Shown one piece after another: positions 1-8,828 of a DNA stretch of 64,000 nt. The notes under the pieces were generated by a model. That model searched no databases, had not been told where the DNA came from, and worked only from the letters and a program-made list of their open reading frames with translations. How positions within the stretch are numbered: the first letter of the stretch is position 1; every line of letters begins with the position of its first letter. Source of the DNA: Mesobacillus sp. AQ2 (GTDB lineage Bacteria; Bacillota; Bacilli; Bacillales; Cytobacillaceae); the NCBI RefSeq assembly GCF_030122805.1, contig NZ_CP126080.1:3477001-3541000 (forward strand), written 5' to 3'. A program made the position numbers and the translations under genes.

Positions 1-532
1 CCAGGAATTTTTCGAGGGAAAAATAGCCGTGGGACTCAACTGTAACCGTCACAGAGGATTTAGAAACCCCTTTAGGAAGATTTACCTGCGGCGCATTGTT
101 TGCAGAAATGGTTTCCACCCCCTGGTTTTGGCCATTGGCAGTTTCCTCCTCTGAACTTTGCTTCCCGCTGTTACTAGCCTGTTCGTGACTGGCGATTTCT
201 CCGTCATGATTGAATTCCATCGAAGTGATATAACTATCAGATATGACCTCCGCCTTCTCAAGGTCTAACACGAGCTGTTCGGTCATCGGGTCGACGGGGA
301 GCTTTTTCTGAAGTTCAACAGTACTATTAAAATCACTCCCACTAGCTGTGGATATACGGCTCTCCAATGTCTTGCTCAGCTTTTGCTCTGTTTTAAGCTG
401 GCTTTCTTTTAATGCGATGCTGCCTTTCAAAGGAGATATGTAAAGAACAAAACCACCTATATAGATCAATATTGCCAACAATCCTGTAGCAAGCATTGTC
501 ATGATATGTTTCTTTTCAAGTTGGAGGTTCAT
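1..532 (-). CDS. pilO: PilO-like type IV pilus inner-membrane protein (3' end outside window)
   Basis: Partial gene: translation from ATG at 532 gives about 177 residues and is still open at the window edge. The N-terminus has a short basic cytoplasmic segment, one membrane helix at about residues 11-33, then a coiled-coil-like stretch and a Gly/Ser/Gln-rich linker. This is the layout of PilO, which pairs with PilN through periplasm-side domains to align the PilM-PilN-PilO platform. Its ATG overlaps the pilN stop (ATGA), so the two are translationally coupled. Similarity to PilO is by layout and position rather than by a hard motif, so the name is probable. In Gram-positives the complex has no PilP or PilQ partner. 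Confidence 0.72.
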   Translation of the reverse strand, partial: MNLQLEKKHIMTMLATGLLAILIYIGGFVLYISPLKGSIALKESQLKTEQKLSKTLESRISTASGSDFNSTVELQKKLPVDPMTEQLVLDLEKAEVISDSYITSMEFNHDGEIASHEQASNSGKQSSEEETANGQNQGVETISANNAPQVNLPKGVSKSSVTVTVESHGYFSLEKFL

Positions 533-1170
533 GTGCCACTTCCTTCTTTAGAAGCAATTCCCTTGTGCCCTTTGAATTGTTCAGGCTTGAAAAAGATTTC
601 GTATTCCGCACTATAGCGCGGAAGGGTTTCCTCTTCTCTCGCTTGAGAAGAAGAAAGTGTTGCTCCTGCGGTACTTGTTACTTGGTCATCAGTTTCTGCC
701 ACAATATTCAAAAGTATCACTTTCTCAACCCACTCCGAGTCTTTTAATGAACTCAAATAAAATGCCGCATCTCTTGAGGCATCAAACTGAATCTTAATCA
801 CTACAGAGTTTGCATTACCGTATTCAAGTTCCTGGATAAATCCTCGCTCCGGCAAAAGTCCGATGACCCTCTGCAGAAGCGGAACCGTTTCAACTGGGTA
901 TTGTTCTGCCCACTCCACCGCTTGCTGAAGCATCGCAGCAGAACTGCCTGTATCTCCATCAGCTAATTTTGCCTGTTGGACTTCATTCAGCTTTTGAACA
1001 TTCACAATCTGTTGATTAAGAGAAGCCATCCTGTCCTCGTAGCTGCTTCCCTGAAAAAAAATAACCGAGGCACTTACCGATACTAAAAGAATTCCTGCCA
1101 GTGCCATAAAGAGTACGGAGGATTTCTTATGTTCTTTTTTAGGTAAAAGATTAATCTCTACAAGCATCAT
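529..1170 (-). CDS. pilN: PilN-like type IV pilus assembly protein
   Basis: The 213-residue protein begins MMLVEINLLPKK, the conserved PilN motif (INLLP) that docks in the groove of PilM. It is followed by one membrane helix at about residues 20-40 and a coiled-coil plus ferredoxin-like extracytoplasmic domain. PilN links cytoplasmic PilM to PilO in the pilus platform. The ATG overlaps the pilM stop (ATGA) and the stop overlaps pilO, so pilM-pilN-pilO form one coupled unit. Length and motif fit the family well. The C-terminal tail from about residue 160 is Ser/Thr/Glu-rich and is not conserved as far as I can tell. Confidence 0.85.
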   Translation of the reverse strand: MMLVEINLLPKKEHKKSSVLFMALAGILLVSVSASVIFFQGSSYEDRMASLNQQIVNVQKLNEVQQAKLADGDTGSSAAMLQQAVEWAEQYPVETVPLLQRVIGLLPERGFIQELEYGNANSVVIKIQFDASRDAAFYLSSLKDSEWVEKVILLNIVAETDDQVTSTAGATLSSSQAREEETLPRYSAEYEIFFKPEQFKGHKGIASKEGSGT

Positions 1171-2162
1171 TGCACCTCTTTTAATCCAAGGCCCAGCGCC
1201 AGATGAAAAGAATCAGGGAAGATACCCTGCTCACTTCCAGGTAAATTGATACTCAAGGTATCCACATGGACTTCAAATTGTTCCTTCATGTCTGCAATTA
1301 CACGTTCAAGCATTGGATGGTCCCCAGTTACCAGGATTTTTGTTACTTCTTTTTTACCCTGGGTAAGTGAATAACGGTAAAAATCCATCAACTTTATGAT
1401 ATCGCGGTAAATATCCTCAAGCTGAAAGGATAGCTCGGAAATTTCTCCTTCATACACCATTGTCTGTTCAGAAACTTCACCTTTACTCAACTTGACCTTC
1501 CAGTTATCTTTCAAGTCACCAGGGACATGACGCATAAAAACAGGGATATGTTCCTCAAATACACACATGCTGATAACATCAAGGTCAAACCGGACCGACA
1601 GCAGGACATCATGATTGCGGAATAAATCAGATTGGTGATATAGCCTGTATATCGCCAGCGGGGAGATATCGGCAGCAATCGGTTTAAGTCTGGCAGCTTT
1701 GAACAAATCTGCGTATTCAGTCACATATTTTTCAGGAGAAGCAAAAACTAGAACTTCTTGTTGTTTGCCCTCAGAGCCAAGGGTTACAATATCGAACACC
1801 GGATCCTCAAAAGGCAGGTGGATTGAAGTCCCTAACTCCAAATATAAGTAACCATGGATTTCATCCTCTTTCACATCAGAGGGAATAGAAACCTTTCTGA
1901 TCATCACCAGGGAATCGGGTACTATGAACCGAACTTCCCTTTTAGCAATCTTCCAATCTTCAATGCATTCGTCAAGGATATTCTCCAATGTATCAAAATC
2001 TTGAATCTTTCCGTCCGAAATGACACCCGGAGGCAAAAAGCGCTGTCCATAATGAAGCGGAATGGCTGGATTCTTCTGTTTTAATTCAACATAACGAATA
2101 GCATGGTCATTGATGACAATATTGACAACTTTGCTTCTGCCAGAAAAAAAAGGAAATGCCAT
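1167..2162 (-). CDS. pilM: PilM, actin-like type IV pilus platform protein
   Basis: A 331-residue soluble protein of the PilM/FtsA-like actin-fold family. It has the N-terminal phosphate-1-like segment VVNIVINDHAIRYVELK, the central ISPLAIYRL region and a late LVTGDHPMLERV segment typical of PilM. PilM sits on the cytoplasmic face and binds the N-terminal peptide of PilN (INLLP, present in the next gene). The ATG at 2162 lies 17 bp after the pilD stop, and the 3' end overlaps pilN by 4 bp. The canonical PilM glycines are less obvious than in Gram-negative homologues, so nucleotide binding is an inference. Confidence 0.82.
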   Translation of the reverse strand: MAFPFFSGRSKVVNIVINDHAIRYVELKQKNPAIPLHYGQRFLPPGVISDGKIQDFDTLENILDECIEDWKIAKREVRFIVPDSLVMIRKVSIPSDVKEDEIHGYLYLELGTSIHLPFEDPVFDIVTLGSEGKQQEVLVFASPEKYVTEYADLFKAARLKPIAADISPLAIYRLYHQSDLFRNHDVLLSVRFDLDVISMCVFEEHIPVFMRHVPGDLKDNWKVKLSKGEVSEQTMVYEGEISELSFQLEDIYRDIIKLMDFYRYSLTQGKKEVTKILVTGDHPMLERVIADMKEQFEVHVDTLSINLPGSEQGIFPDSFHLALGLGLKEVQ

Positions 2163-2178
2163 TTCAAAAAACTCCTTA

Positions 2179-2931
2179 TTAAAAAACTGTAAGCAATAGA
2201 TTCAGATACCAATCTATTATTTTCTCTCCGAAAAAATATGCAGTCAGCGTGCCAATGCCGATGAATGGCCCGAATGGAATGGGCTGCTTCTTCTTTACCA
2301 GACCAAATAGCAGGCCGATGATTCCGAAAAAAGCCCCAAAGAAGGTGGAAAAAAAGAAGGAGAGCAGCATCGATTTAAAACCAACAGCGAAACCAATCAA
2401 CGCAAAAAGCTTGATATCACCGCCGCCCATGCCACCCTTACTTGCGAAAGCGATTAATAGGAGGAGAATGAATCCAGCAGCTGCACCGATAAGAGAAGCC
2501 CACCAAGGCATAAGAGGCTGATTGATTCGCTCGAGAGCAAAAATCCCTGCGAACACCAGCAGCACCCTATCAGGGATGATCATATAAGCCAGATCAGAGA
2601 CCGTAATAATAATAAACAAAGAGATGAGCGTAAGAGCGATCAAAAGCTCATAGTTCCAGCCCTTTAACAGAAATGCTCCGGCAAAAAGCAAGCCCGTCAA
2701 AAGCTCGAAGAAAGGATAAACGGGAGAAATGCCGACCTTGCACTGGCGGCACTTCCCCCTTTGGAATAGATATGATAGAACAGGAATTAACTCAAGTGCC
2801 ATCAACTGGTGCCCGCATTTCGGACAGGAAGAGCGCGGTGCTACGATGGATTTGCCTTCCGGCACTCGCAGTCCTACAACGTTGTAGAAGGAGCCTAGAA
2901 GGAGGCCGTAACTAAATAAGAAAATATACAT
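2179..2931 (-). CDS. pilD: Type IV prepilin peptidase / methyltransferase (PilD/ComC family)
   Basis: A polytopic membrane aspartyl protease that cleaves the prepilin leader after Gly and N-methylates the new N-terminus. The N-terminal domain has two CxxC pairs (CPKCGH and CRQCK) of the zinc-binding methyltransferase region. The catalytic aspartates are visible in VSDLAYMIIPDRV and in the GGGDIKLFALIG (GxGD) motif. About 250 residues with 7-8 hydrophobic helices. I chose ATG at 2931 (MYIFLFSYG). A TTG at 2961 would add ten residues but overlaps the pilin gene, and neither start has a good ribosome site, so translational coupling to the pilin is likely. B. subtilis has comC at this chromosomal site. 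Confidence 0.93.
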   Translation of the reverse strand: MYIFLFSYGLLLGSFYNVVGLRVPEGKSIVAPRSSCPKCGHQLMALELIPVLSYLFQRGKCRQCKVGISPVYPFFELLTGLLFAGAFLLKGWNYELLIALTLISLFIIITVSDLAYMIIPDRVLLVFAGIFALERINQPLMPWWASLIGAAAGFILLLLIAFASKGGMGGGDIKLFALIGFAVGFKSMLLSFFFSTFFGAFFGIIGLLFGLVKKKQPIPFGPFIGIGTLTAYFFGEKIIDWYLNLLLTVF

Positions 2932-2935
2932 ATTA

Positions 2936-3400
2936 TTATAAAGAAACGTTTGTTCTTTCAAGTTCGCTTGCGTCTACATCATCAGTAATGTGGTTTATTA
3001 AACTAGCATCAGAACCACTTTTTAAAGTTACTCTATATTTATATCCTCCAGTAACCTTGGTAATGGTTACAAGACTCGCATCGTCATTGTAATTAACACT
3101 TTTATTACTAGGGTTTTTAATATTCTCAATGTAGCCACCGGTTTTCAAGTCTCCTAAATCAATATTCACTGATCCACTACTTGGGACAGTAATAGTGCCA
3201 TTAGTTACTGCCAACCTAGCAGCATTTGCCATTTGTTTAGCATTAGCGATGTGAGCATCTTTTTTAGAATTTTCTATAATACTACCTACACTCGGCACAG
3301 CAATCGCAGCAATAATCCCCAAAATAACAATAACCGCCAAAAGTTCGACAAGTGTCAAACCTCTTTGATCTTTCATTTTTTTCTTAATCGCTTTTAACAT
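2936..3400 (-). CDS. Major type IV prepilin (PilA-like)
   Basis: A 154-residue class III-type prepilin: a positively charged leader (MLKAIKKKMKDQRG), cleavage after Gly14, then mature LTLVELLAVIVILGIIAAIAVP with Glu at mature position 5, the classic pilin N-terminal helix. The C-terminal domain is short and Asn/Ser/Asp-rich, with KYRVTLKSG strands. A strong ribosome site (AAGGAGAGG) sits before ATG 3400. The gene has a 126-bp upstream gap containing a perfect TATAAT, suggesting its own promoter and extra expression, as expected for a major subunit. PilD is encoded immediately downstream. No cysteine pair is present, so there is no disulfide-bonded D-region. Confidence 0.92.
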   Translation of the reverse strand: MLKAIKKKMKDQRGLTLVELLAVIVILGIIAAIAVPSVGSIIENSKKDAHIANAKQMANAARLAVTNGTITVPSSGSVNIDLGDLKTGGYIENIKNPSNKSVNYNDDASLVTITKVTGGYKYRVTLKSGSDASLINHITDDVDASELERTNVSL

Positions 3401-3402
3401 TC

Positions 3403-3470
3403 GAACCTCTCCTTTTTAGTTTTATTTTCCCGGTACAAAAGAACTATGTATCTACCAGTATTATAATTGA
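3403..3470 (-). promoter_or_regulatory. Probable promoter and strong RBS of the major pilin gene
   Basis: In the gap between pilC and the pilin gene, the minus strand carries a perfect -10 TATAAT (plus-strand ATTATA at 3460-3465), about 55 bp before the ATG. The RBS AAGGAGAGG lies just upstream of the start. The matching -35 is weak (TTAATT or similar), so an activator or an AT-rich UP element may help. This would uncouple pilin level from the upstream assembly genes. Confidence 0.45.
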
Positions 3471-3526
3471 TTGACTTTTAAATTAATATATAAATTAGGT
3501 TGTTTTTTGTCTTTATTTGCCAATTC

Positions 3527-4732
3527 CTAGTTCACATGATTGAATATGTCGAACATTGGGACCATGATGGAGGTGACAATCGTTCCGACGAGTCCAGCGA
3601 GTAAGACAATCATGATCGGCTCGATTAGTGACTTTAGCTGGTCGGTGCTTGTCTCTACTTCCTTTTCATAGAAATCTGCGACTTTTCCGAGCATGCCGTC
3701 AAGTGAACCGGTTTCTTCTCCGATTGCAATCATCTGGGTGACGAGTGGCGGAAAAGCCCAGTGCCTGCGCATTGGTCCAGTCATGGATTCTCCGACTTCC
3801 ATAGCGTCACGGGAATCGCGTACGACACGGGCAATCACTTCATTCTCGACGACATTTTCTACAATGGACAACGCTTGCAAGATCGGTACTGAGCTTGTGA
3901 ACAATGAACTTAGTGTACGGGTCATCCTTGCAAGCACTGCTTTTTGCATCAGCTTCCCAAAAATCGGCATTCTTAACATGGCGTAATCAAGGTAATATTT
4001 ACTTTTCTTATTTTTCTTCGCTAAAACTAGTGAAACAGTACACCCAATAAAAAACAGAAGGAGCAACCACCAAAAACTTTGCATGAACTCACTTGCCTTA
4101 AGTACGAACATTGTGATAGCTGGAAGTTCCCCGCCAAAATCTTCAAACATCCCTACAAATGTTGGGACTACTGAAACAAGCAGGAAGATTACGACGCCAA
4201 CAGCGATCAGGCCGATCACTGCAGGATATGTCAATGCGGCTACAATCTTCTGCCTGGTGCTATGCTGTTTTTCATAATGATCGGCAAGACGTTCAAGTGT
4301 CTCATCCATATTGCCGCCGGCCTCACCAGCTTTGATCATATTTATATACATAGGAGAGAAAATTTTGCTATGTCTGCTAGAAGCCTGGGATAACTGGTTT
4401 CCTTCTCTTAACTCTGCTTCAATATCTAACAGTGCTTTCCTTAATGCTTTGCTGTCTGTCTGGTGGGCAAGAATCTTCGTCGATTCGACAACCGATACTC
4501 CTGCTTTAAGCAAAGTGGCGAACTGGCGCAAAAAAATGACTAGATGCTGGAGTTTGACAGGATTACCAAATGAAATTTCCTTAGTCAGCAGTGTCTCGGG
4601 AACCTCGATGATATCTGTAGTGCGGATTCCTTCTGCCCGCAACTTCTCGAGCGCTTCTCTTTTGGAGCCAGCAGTAATGGTCCCTGAGCGTTTTTTTGTC
4701 CGGTCACGTCCGGAATATTTAAATCTCGCCAT
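3527..4732 (-). CDS. pilC: PilC, type IV pilus inner-membrane platform protein
   Basis: A 401-residue GspF/PilC-family protein with two homologous cytoplasmic T2SSF helical domains (about residues 65-190 and 270-390), each followed by membrane helices (about 170-240 and 370-395). Conserved motifs include FLRQFATLLKAGVSV and the repeated ARMTRTLSSLFTSSVPILQAL and MIAIGEETGSLDGML. PilC is the rotor or platform on which PilB and PilT act to add or remove pilins. It starts 2 bp after the pilT stop, so the two are translated together. Confidence 0.95.
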   Translation of the reverse strand: MARFKYSGRDRTKKRSGTITAGSKREALEKLRAEGIRTTDIIEVPETLLTKEISFGNPVKLQHLVIFLRQFATLLKAGVSVVESTKILAHQTDSKALRKALLDIEAELREGNQLSQASSRHSKIFSPMYINMIKAGEAGGNMDETLERLADHYEKQHSTRQKIVAALTYPAVIGLIAVGVVIFLLVSVVPTFVGMFEDFGGELPAITMFVLKASEFMQSFWWLLLLFFIGCTVSLVLAKKNKKSKYYLDYAMLRMPIFGKLMQKAVLARMTRTLSSLFTSSVPILQALSIVENVVENEVIARVVRDSRDAMEVGESMTGPMRRHWAFPPLVTQMIAIGEETGSLDGMLGKVADFYEKEVETSTDQLKSLIEPIMIVLLAGLVGTIVTSIMVPMFDIFNHVN

Positions 4733-4734
4733 TC

Positions 4735-5775
4735 TTACACCAACTTCTCCAGTAAGTATGGTTCAGCTGATTCCCTCGAGATAATCCCCTGCATGACCAG
4801 TTCCTTAATGCTCATCTCAAGCGTGTGCATGCCAAATGCTTTTGATGTTTGCATAATGCTGATGATTTGGTGGATTTTTTCATTCCGGATCAAATTGGCC
4901 ACTGCCGCATTATTGATCAGGATTTCAGTTGCTCCGCGGCGGCTTCTTTTATCAGCCGTCGGAAACAATCGCTGTGAAACAACAGCAACCAGGACTGAAG
5001 CCAGCTGGATCCGGATTTGCGCTTGCTGGGCGGATGGAAACACATCGATAATCCGGTTGATGGTTGCCGGAGCACTTGATGTATGCAATGTACCCAGCAC
5101 GAGATGGCCTGTTTCAGCAGCAGTAATAGCCGTCTGGATTGTATCAAGGTCACGCATTTCCCCTACCAGGATTACGTCAGGATCCTGTCTGAGCGCGGCA
5201 CGCAATCCGTTGGCAAAGTTGTTAGTATCGAAGCCCACTTCACGCTGGTCTATGATGCTGTTCCCATGCTTATGCAAATACTCAATTGGGTCCTCTAGTG
5301 TGACTATGTGCTTCGACATATTTTTATTTATGTACTGTATCATTGCTGCCAGTGTTGTTGACTTCCCGCTTCCTGTTGGCCCGGTAACGAGTACAAGTCC
5401 CTGTGGCTTCTCGGCAATCTTCTTCAAGACCGAGGGGAGTTCCAGTTCCTCAAGAGTAGGAATTGTGGTTGGGACAACACGTGCTGCGAGGGAGACACCT
5501 CCCCTCTGGTGATAAGCATTGACCCTGAATCTCGATAAGCCAGGTATGCCGTAGGAGAAATCCAGTTCCCCCTTGGACTTGAAGTCGTCCCATAGTTTTG
5601 CAGGAATGATTGCTTTTGCCATTCCCTCTGTATCTTCAGGCAAAATCGCCTCTGTGCCAAATCTTTGTAATTCACCGTTGATTCTCAATATGGGTGGCAC
5701 ACCGACTGTAATGTGGATGTCAGAGGCCTTACGTTCAAATCCGGTACTCAGCAAATGTTCGATTTTTTCTTTCAT
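4735..5775 (-). CDS. pilT: PilT, pilus retraction ATPase
   Basis: A 346-residue hexameric secretion ATPase without the long N-domain of PilB. Walker A GPTGSGKSTTLAA lies at about residue 133, the Asp box/Walker B is ALRQDPDVILVGEMRD, and the His box is AETGHLVLGTLHT. The C-terminal AVANLIRNEKIHQI resembles the PilT-specific AIRNLIRE motif needed for retraction. Its presence implies that the pili can be retracted, giving twitching motility or DNA/surface interactions. The gene lies 13 bp after pilB and 2 bp before pilC in the same operon. Confidence 0.96.
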   Translation of the reverse strand: MKEKIEHLLSTGFERKASDIHITVGVPPILRINGELQRFGTEAILPEDTEGMAKAIIPAKLWDDFKSKGELDFSYGIPGLSRFRVNAYHQRGGVSLAARVVPTTIPTLEELELPSVLKKIAEKPQGLVLVTGPTGSGKSTTLAAMIQYINKNMSKHIVTLEDPIEYLHKHGNSIIDQREVGFDTNNFANGLRAALRQDPDVILVGEMRDLDTIQTAITAAETGHLVLGTLHTSSAPATINRIIDVFPSAQQAQIRIQLASVLVAVVSQRLFPTADKRSRRGATEILINNAAVANLIRNEKIHQIISIMQTSKAFGMHTLEMSIKELVMQGIISRESAEPYLLEKLV

Positions 5776-5788
5776 TTTCGATCCCCGC

Positions 5789-7450
5789 TTACTCTGTAAT
5801 TGCCACCCTTAATACTTCCTCAGTAGTCGTAAGACCTTGCTTTACCTTCAGCAAGCCATCGTCAATAAGAAAGATGGTCTCGTTTTTAACGGCAATTTCA
5901 CGAAGAACGGTGACAGGCTCCTCATTCATGATAGCTTTACGAAGTTCTTCATTAATGTCCAATACCTCATGGATGGCAATCCGGCCGCGATATCCTGTCA
6001 TATTACAGGAAGAGCAGCCACTGCCTTTCCAGACGGTATCGATTTGAATTCCTCTTTTTGCGAAAATATCGATTTCCCGCTTTGTTGGCTCTTGTGCTTT
6101 GGCGCAATCCCGACAGACCTTTCTGACAAGTCTCTGGGCGACTACTCCACTTAAAGATGATGCAACCAGGAAAGGCTCTACACCCATATCAAGCATTCGT
6201 GTCACTGAACTTAGTGCATCATTCGTATGGAGCGTACTTAAAACAAGATGCCCTGTCAGGGATGCTCTAACAGATACCTCAACGGTTTCCTTGTCCCGTA
6301 TTTCCCCAACCATGATGATGTCAGGATCCTGCCGGAGAATGGATCTTAACCCTGCTGCAAATGTCATTCCAACATTCTGGTTCACCTGGATCTGGTTTAT
6401 GCCTTCAAGCTGGTATTCTACCGGGTCTTCAATCGTGATGATATTGACTTCCTCGCTGTTTAGCTTGTTAAGAGCTGCATATAATGTCGATGATTTTCCT
6501 GATCCTGTTGGACCCGTAATTAATACGATTCCATTTGGCTTAGTAATCATCTTCAAGAACCGATCAACGTTCTGCTTGTTGAATCCAAGCTTTTCTATAT
6601 CATTCAATGTGCTTCCCATATCAAGGATCCGCATGACAACCTTTTCACCAAATACAGTCGGCATTGTCGAAACCCTCAAATCAACAGGATGGAAGTCAAT
6701 ATTCACCTTGATGCGCCCGTCCTGCGGAATGCGATTCTCTGTAATGTCCAGGTTCGCCATGATTTTAATCCTGGCAATCAGCACATTTTGCATATGCTTA
6801 GGCAATACTCTTTGAACTCTGAGTATTCCATCAACTCGATAACGGACGACTATTCTTGTTTCCTGAGGATCTATATGAATATCACTCGCTTTTAGAGTGG
6901 AAGCACCAGAAAGCAGCTGGTTGACCAGCCGGATGATCGGCGAATCTGCTTCAGTCAGCACTTCTTCCTTTATCGTTTCAACCGGAGCATTGAGCTCCAT
7001 GAACTCTTTAAACCCTTCATTGCTATCGTAGTACTTATTGATTGCCCTGAGGATATCGTCCTTTGTTGCAATAGCAGTTTCGACTTGAAAGCCTGTCGAA
7101 AGCCGGAGATCGTCTACTGTAAAAAAGTCCATTGGATCTGCCATCGCGACAAATAATTTATCGCCTTCTTTTTTCAGCGGAATGACCAATTTCCTTGTCG
7201 CCAATTCTTTTGGCACGAGGGTAAACAATTTGGTATCAAACGGATAGCGATATAAGCTGATATGCGGGATGCCTAGCTGGAATTCCAGTACTTCAATCAG
7301 CTGCTGTTCGGTGATAAGGCCCTGTTGGAGCAATGCATCACCAAGCTTCTGGCCATCAGCTTTTTCAGCAAGGGCTGCCTGCAGCTGTTCAGCTGTAAGC
7401 ATCCCTGTTTCGACTAATAAATCACCAAGCCGCTTACGTGTTTGTCTCAT
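5789..7450 (-). CDS. pilB: PilB, pilus extension ATPase with MshEN c-di-GMP-binding domain
   Basis: A 553-residue GspE/PilB ATPase that powers pilin polymerisation. Walker A GPTGSGKSSTLYA is at about residue 313, Walker B RQDPDIIMVGEIRD at about 370, the His box is LTGHLVLSTLHTND, and a CxxC...CxxC zinc site lies at about 444-483. The N-terminus reads RLGDLLVETGML..., then a 5-residue spacer (ADGQK), then LGDALLQQGLI...: the tandem 24-residue MshEN motif known to bind cyclic di-GMP. The usual final Gln of the first half is Lys here. The gene follows the VanW gene by 25 bp and has a clear GGGAG ribosome site. A diguanylate cyclase gene lies 3.6 kb away. Confidence 0.95.
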   Translation of the reverse strand: MRQTRKRLGDLLVETGMLTAEQLQAALAEKADGQKLGDALLQQGLITEQQLIEVLEFQLGIPHISLYRYPFDTKLFTLVPKELATRKLVIPLKKEGDKLFVAMADPMDFFTVDDLRLSTGFQVETAIATKDDILRAINKYYDSNEGFKEFMELNAPVETIKEEVLTEADSPIIRLVNQLLSGASTLKASDIHIDPQETRIVVRYRVDGILRVQRVLPKHMQNVLIARIKIMANLDITENRIPQDGRIKVNIDFHPVDLRVSTMPTVFGEKVVMRILDMGSTLNDIEKLGFNKQNVDRFLKMITKPNGIVLITGPTGSGKSSTLYAALNKLNSEEVNIITIEDPVEYQLEGINQIQVNQNVGMTFAAGLRSILRQDPDIIMVGEIRDKETVEVSVRASLTGHLVLSTLHTNDALSSVTRMLDMGVEPFLVASSLSGVVAQRLVRKVCRDCAKAQEPTKREIDIFAKRGIQIDTVWKGSGCSSCNMTGYRGRIAIHEVLDINEELRKAIMNEEPVTVLREIAVKNETIFLIDDGLLKVKQGLTTTEEVLRVAITE

Positions 7451-7475
7451 CTTCTTTCGCTCCCGGTCCTACTGA

Positions 7476-8828
7476 TTATTTTGGCTCCTCATTCGGCTTT
7501 CCCCAGAGACTGCTATCGTCTTCCACTTCGGCGCTTGTATCCTGTCCTGGAGAGTCATTGCTGTGATCTTGAGTTGGTGCGGTGCTGTCCGCTCCTGCTG
7601 GAACACCGGGCAGAACAGTTGTAGTTGTTTTGTTTTCAGCCGGTCCTGCTACAGTGCCAATGCTGTTATTGTCTGGGCTAGCAGGCTGAACTGCAGGGGC
7701 CACCGGCAGTATTTCCACTCTGTGTTCAGGCCGGTAAAAATCTTCTGAAAGGAATTGGGACTCAAGGAGCTCTCCTTTTTGCCCGTACTTTTCACGGTTG
7801 ACTGTAATCAGGTATCCTGCTTTACCTTTTTTCTCTACCGACTTTTGACCCGGCTGTAAAAGTGGGGAGTACTGTTTTATTGTTCTTGGTTTGAACTCCT
7901 GCTTCCCAGATGCTGTAACCTTATATTCATATAGTAGAGGAGCTCCTTTAATCATTACCTGCAATTCTTCATTAACAATAGTAAGCTCTATCCTGTAGGG
8001 TGTTTTGTTGGGGTTATAAAATTTCAAATCAAGGCTTTTCGCAAAATCAACCTTTGACTCGAAACCAAGCTCAATATTATCTGCCAATACAGAACTGATA
8101 TGTCTCTCTGTAATTGTAAAATTTGTTGGCAATACCGCTTTATAGATCGCAGATGCAATTTGACTGTAAGCAAAAGAAGACTTTTCGATCAGCCCTTTTT
8201 CATACGCAGTTTTAACTAAAGAGACTGGAGATTCGGAAGCTATTTCTATTTTTTGAATCACTTCCACGAGTTCTTTAATTTCATTGCTCTCATCAGGAAG
8301 ATCAATGGAAGTTTTTGATATCGTTACTGGCTCCTCTTCCGGAAGAAAGTTTTCCAGGCTGATCTCCAATGATGGTAAAAAACGTTGGCCGGCTGCACGC
8401 AATTCATTCATAAGCATTTCTTTTTCTATATGCCTGACTATAGTTTCAGGCAGGGTCAACCTGCTTAGAATACCTTCGTTCATTTCTACATAAAGCTCAT
8501 TTTGAGTTCCGCTTTTAGCGTCAGCAACCGATTCATCAACTAAGTAAATGAATTGTGATGCATCAACAGCAAAGGTATCACTTTTAAATACCAGACTGAT
8601 TCTGGTCGCTGCTGCCCACTCGTTCACTTTCGCTTCAACCGCTGCCTTTGCCTGCTCATGTGTTTTATTAGATACGTCCACGGTGCCTATGTATGTTTTT
8701 TCAGAGAATGCCTGGTTACTGGATGCGCGGAATCCGAATGCGGGTATTCCATAATAGGCGAAACTAAATATAAACACAGAAAAAACAGAGAGGATTAGCG
8801 AAAATTTAATGATTTGCTGCTTTCTCAT
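7476..8828 (-). CDS. VanW/G5-domain surface protein, first gene of the pilus operon
   Basis: A 450-residue protein with one N-terminal membrane helix (about residues 8-30) and an extracytoplasmic part. A YoaR/PG-binding-4-like region (YIGTVDVSNKTHEQAKAAVEAKV) comes first, then a VanW-type segment at about 215-300 (FSYSQIASAIYKA... LDLKFYNPNKTPYRIEL), then a G5-like domain (FKPRTIKQYSPLLQPGQ...) to about residue 370, and a low-complexity Pro/Ala/Thr tail. VanW/G5 proteins are cell-wall-associated, and their biochemical role is poorly defined. Its place ahead of pilB suggests helping pilus passage through, or anchoring to, peptidoglycan (inference). It has a good ribosome site (GGGGAG) and starts the operon. 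Confidence 0.75.
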   Translation of the reverse strand: MRKQQIIKFSLILSVFSVFIFSFAYYGIPAFGFRASSNQAFSEKTYIGTVDVSNKTHEQAKAAVEAKVNEWAAATRISLVFKSDTFAVDASQFIYLVDESVADAKSGTQNELYVEMNEGILSRLTLPETIVRHIEKEMLMNELRAAGQRFLPSLEISLENFLPEEEPVTISKTSIDLPDESNEIKELVEVIQKIEIASESPVSLVKTAYEKGLIEKSSFAYSQIASAIYKAVLPTNFTITERHISSVLADNIELGFESKVDFAKSLDLKFYNPNKTPYRIELTIVNEELQVMIKGAPLLYEYKVTASGKQEFKPRTIKQYSPLLQPGQKSVEKKGKAGYLITVNREKYGQKGELLESQFLSEDFYRPEHRVEILPVAPAVQPASPDNNSIGTVAGPAENKTTTTVLPGVPAGADSTAPTQDHSNDSPGQDTSAEVEDDSSLWGKPNEEPK

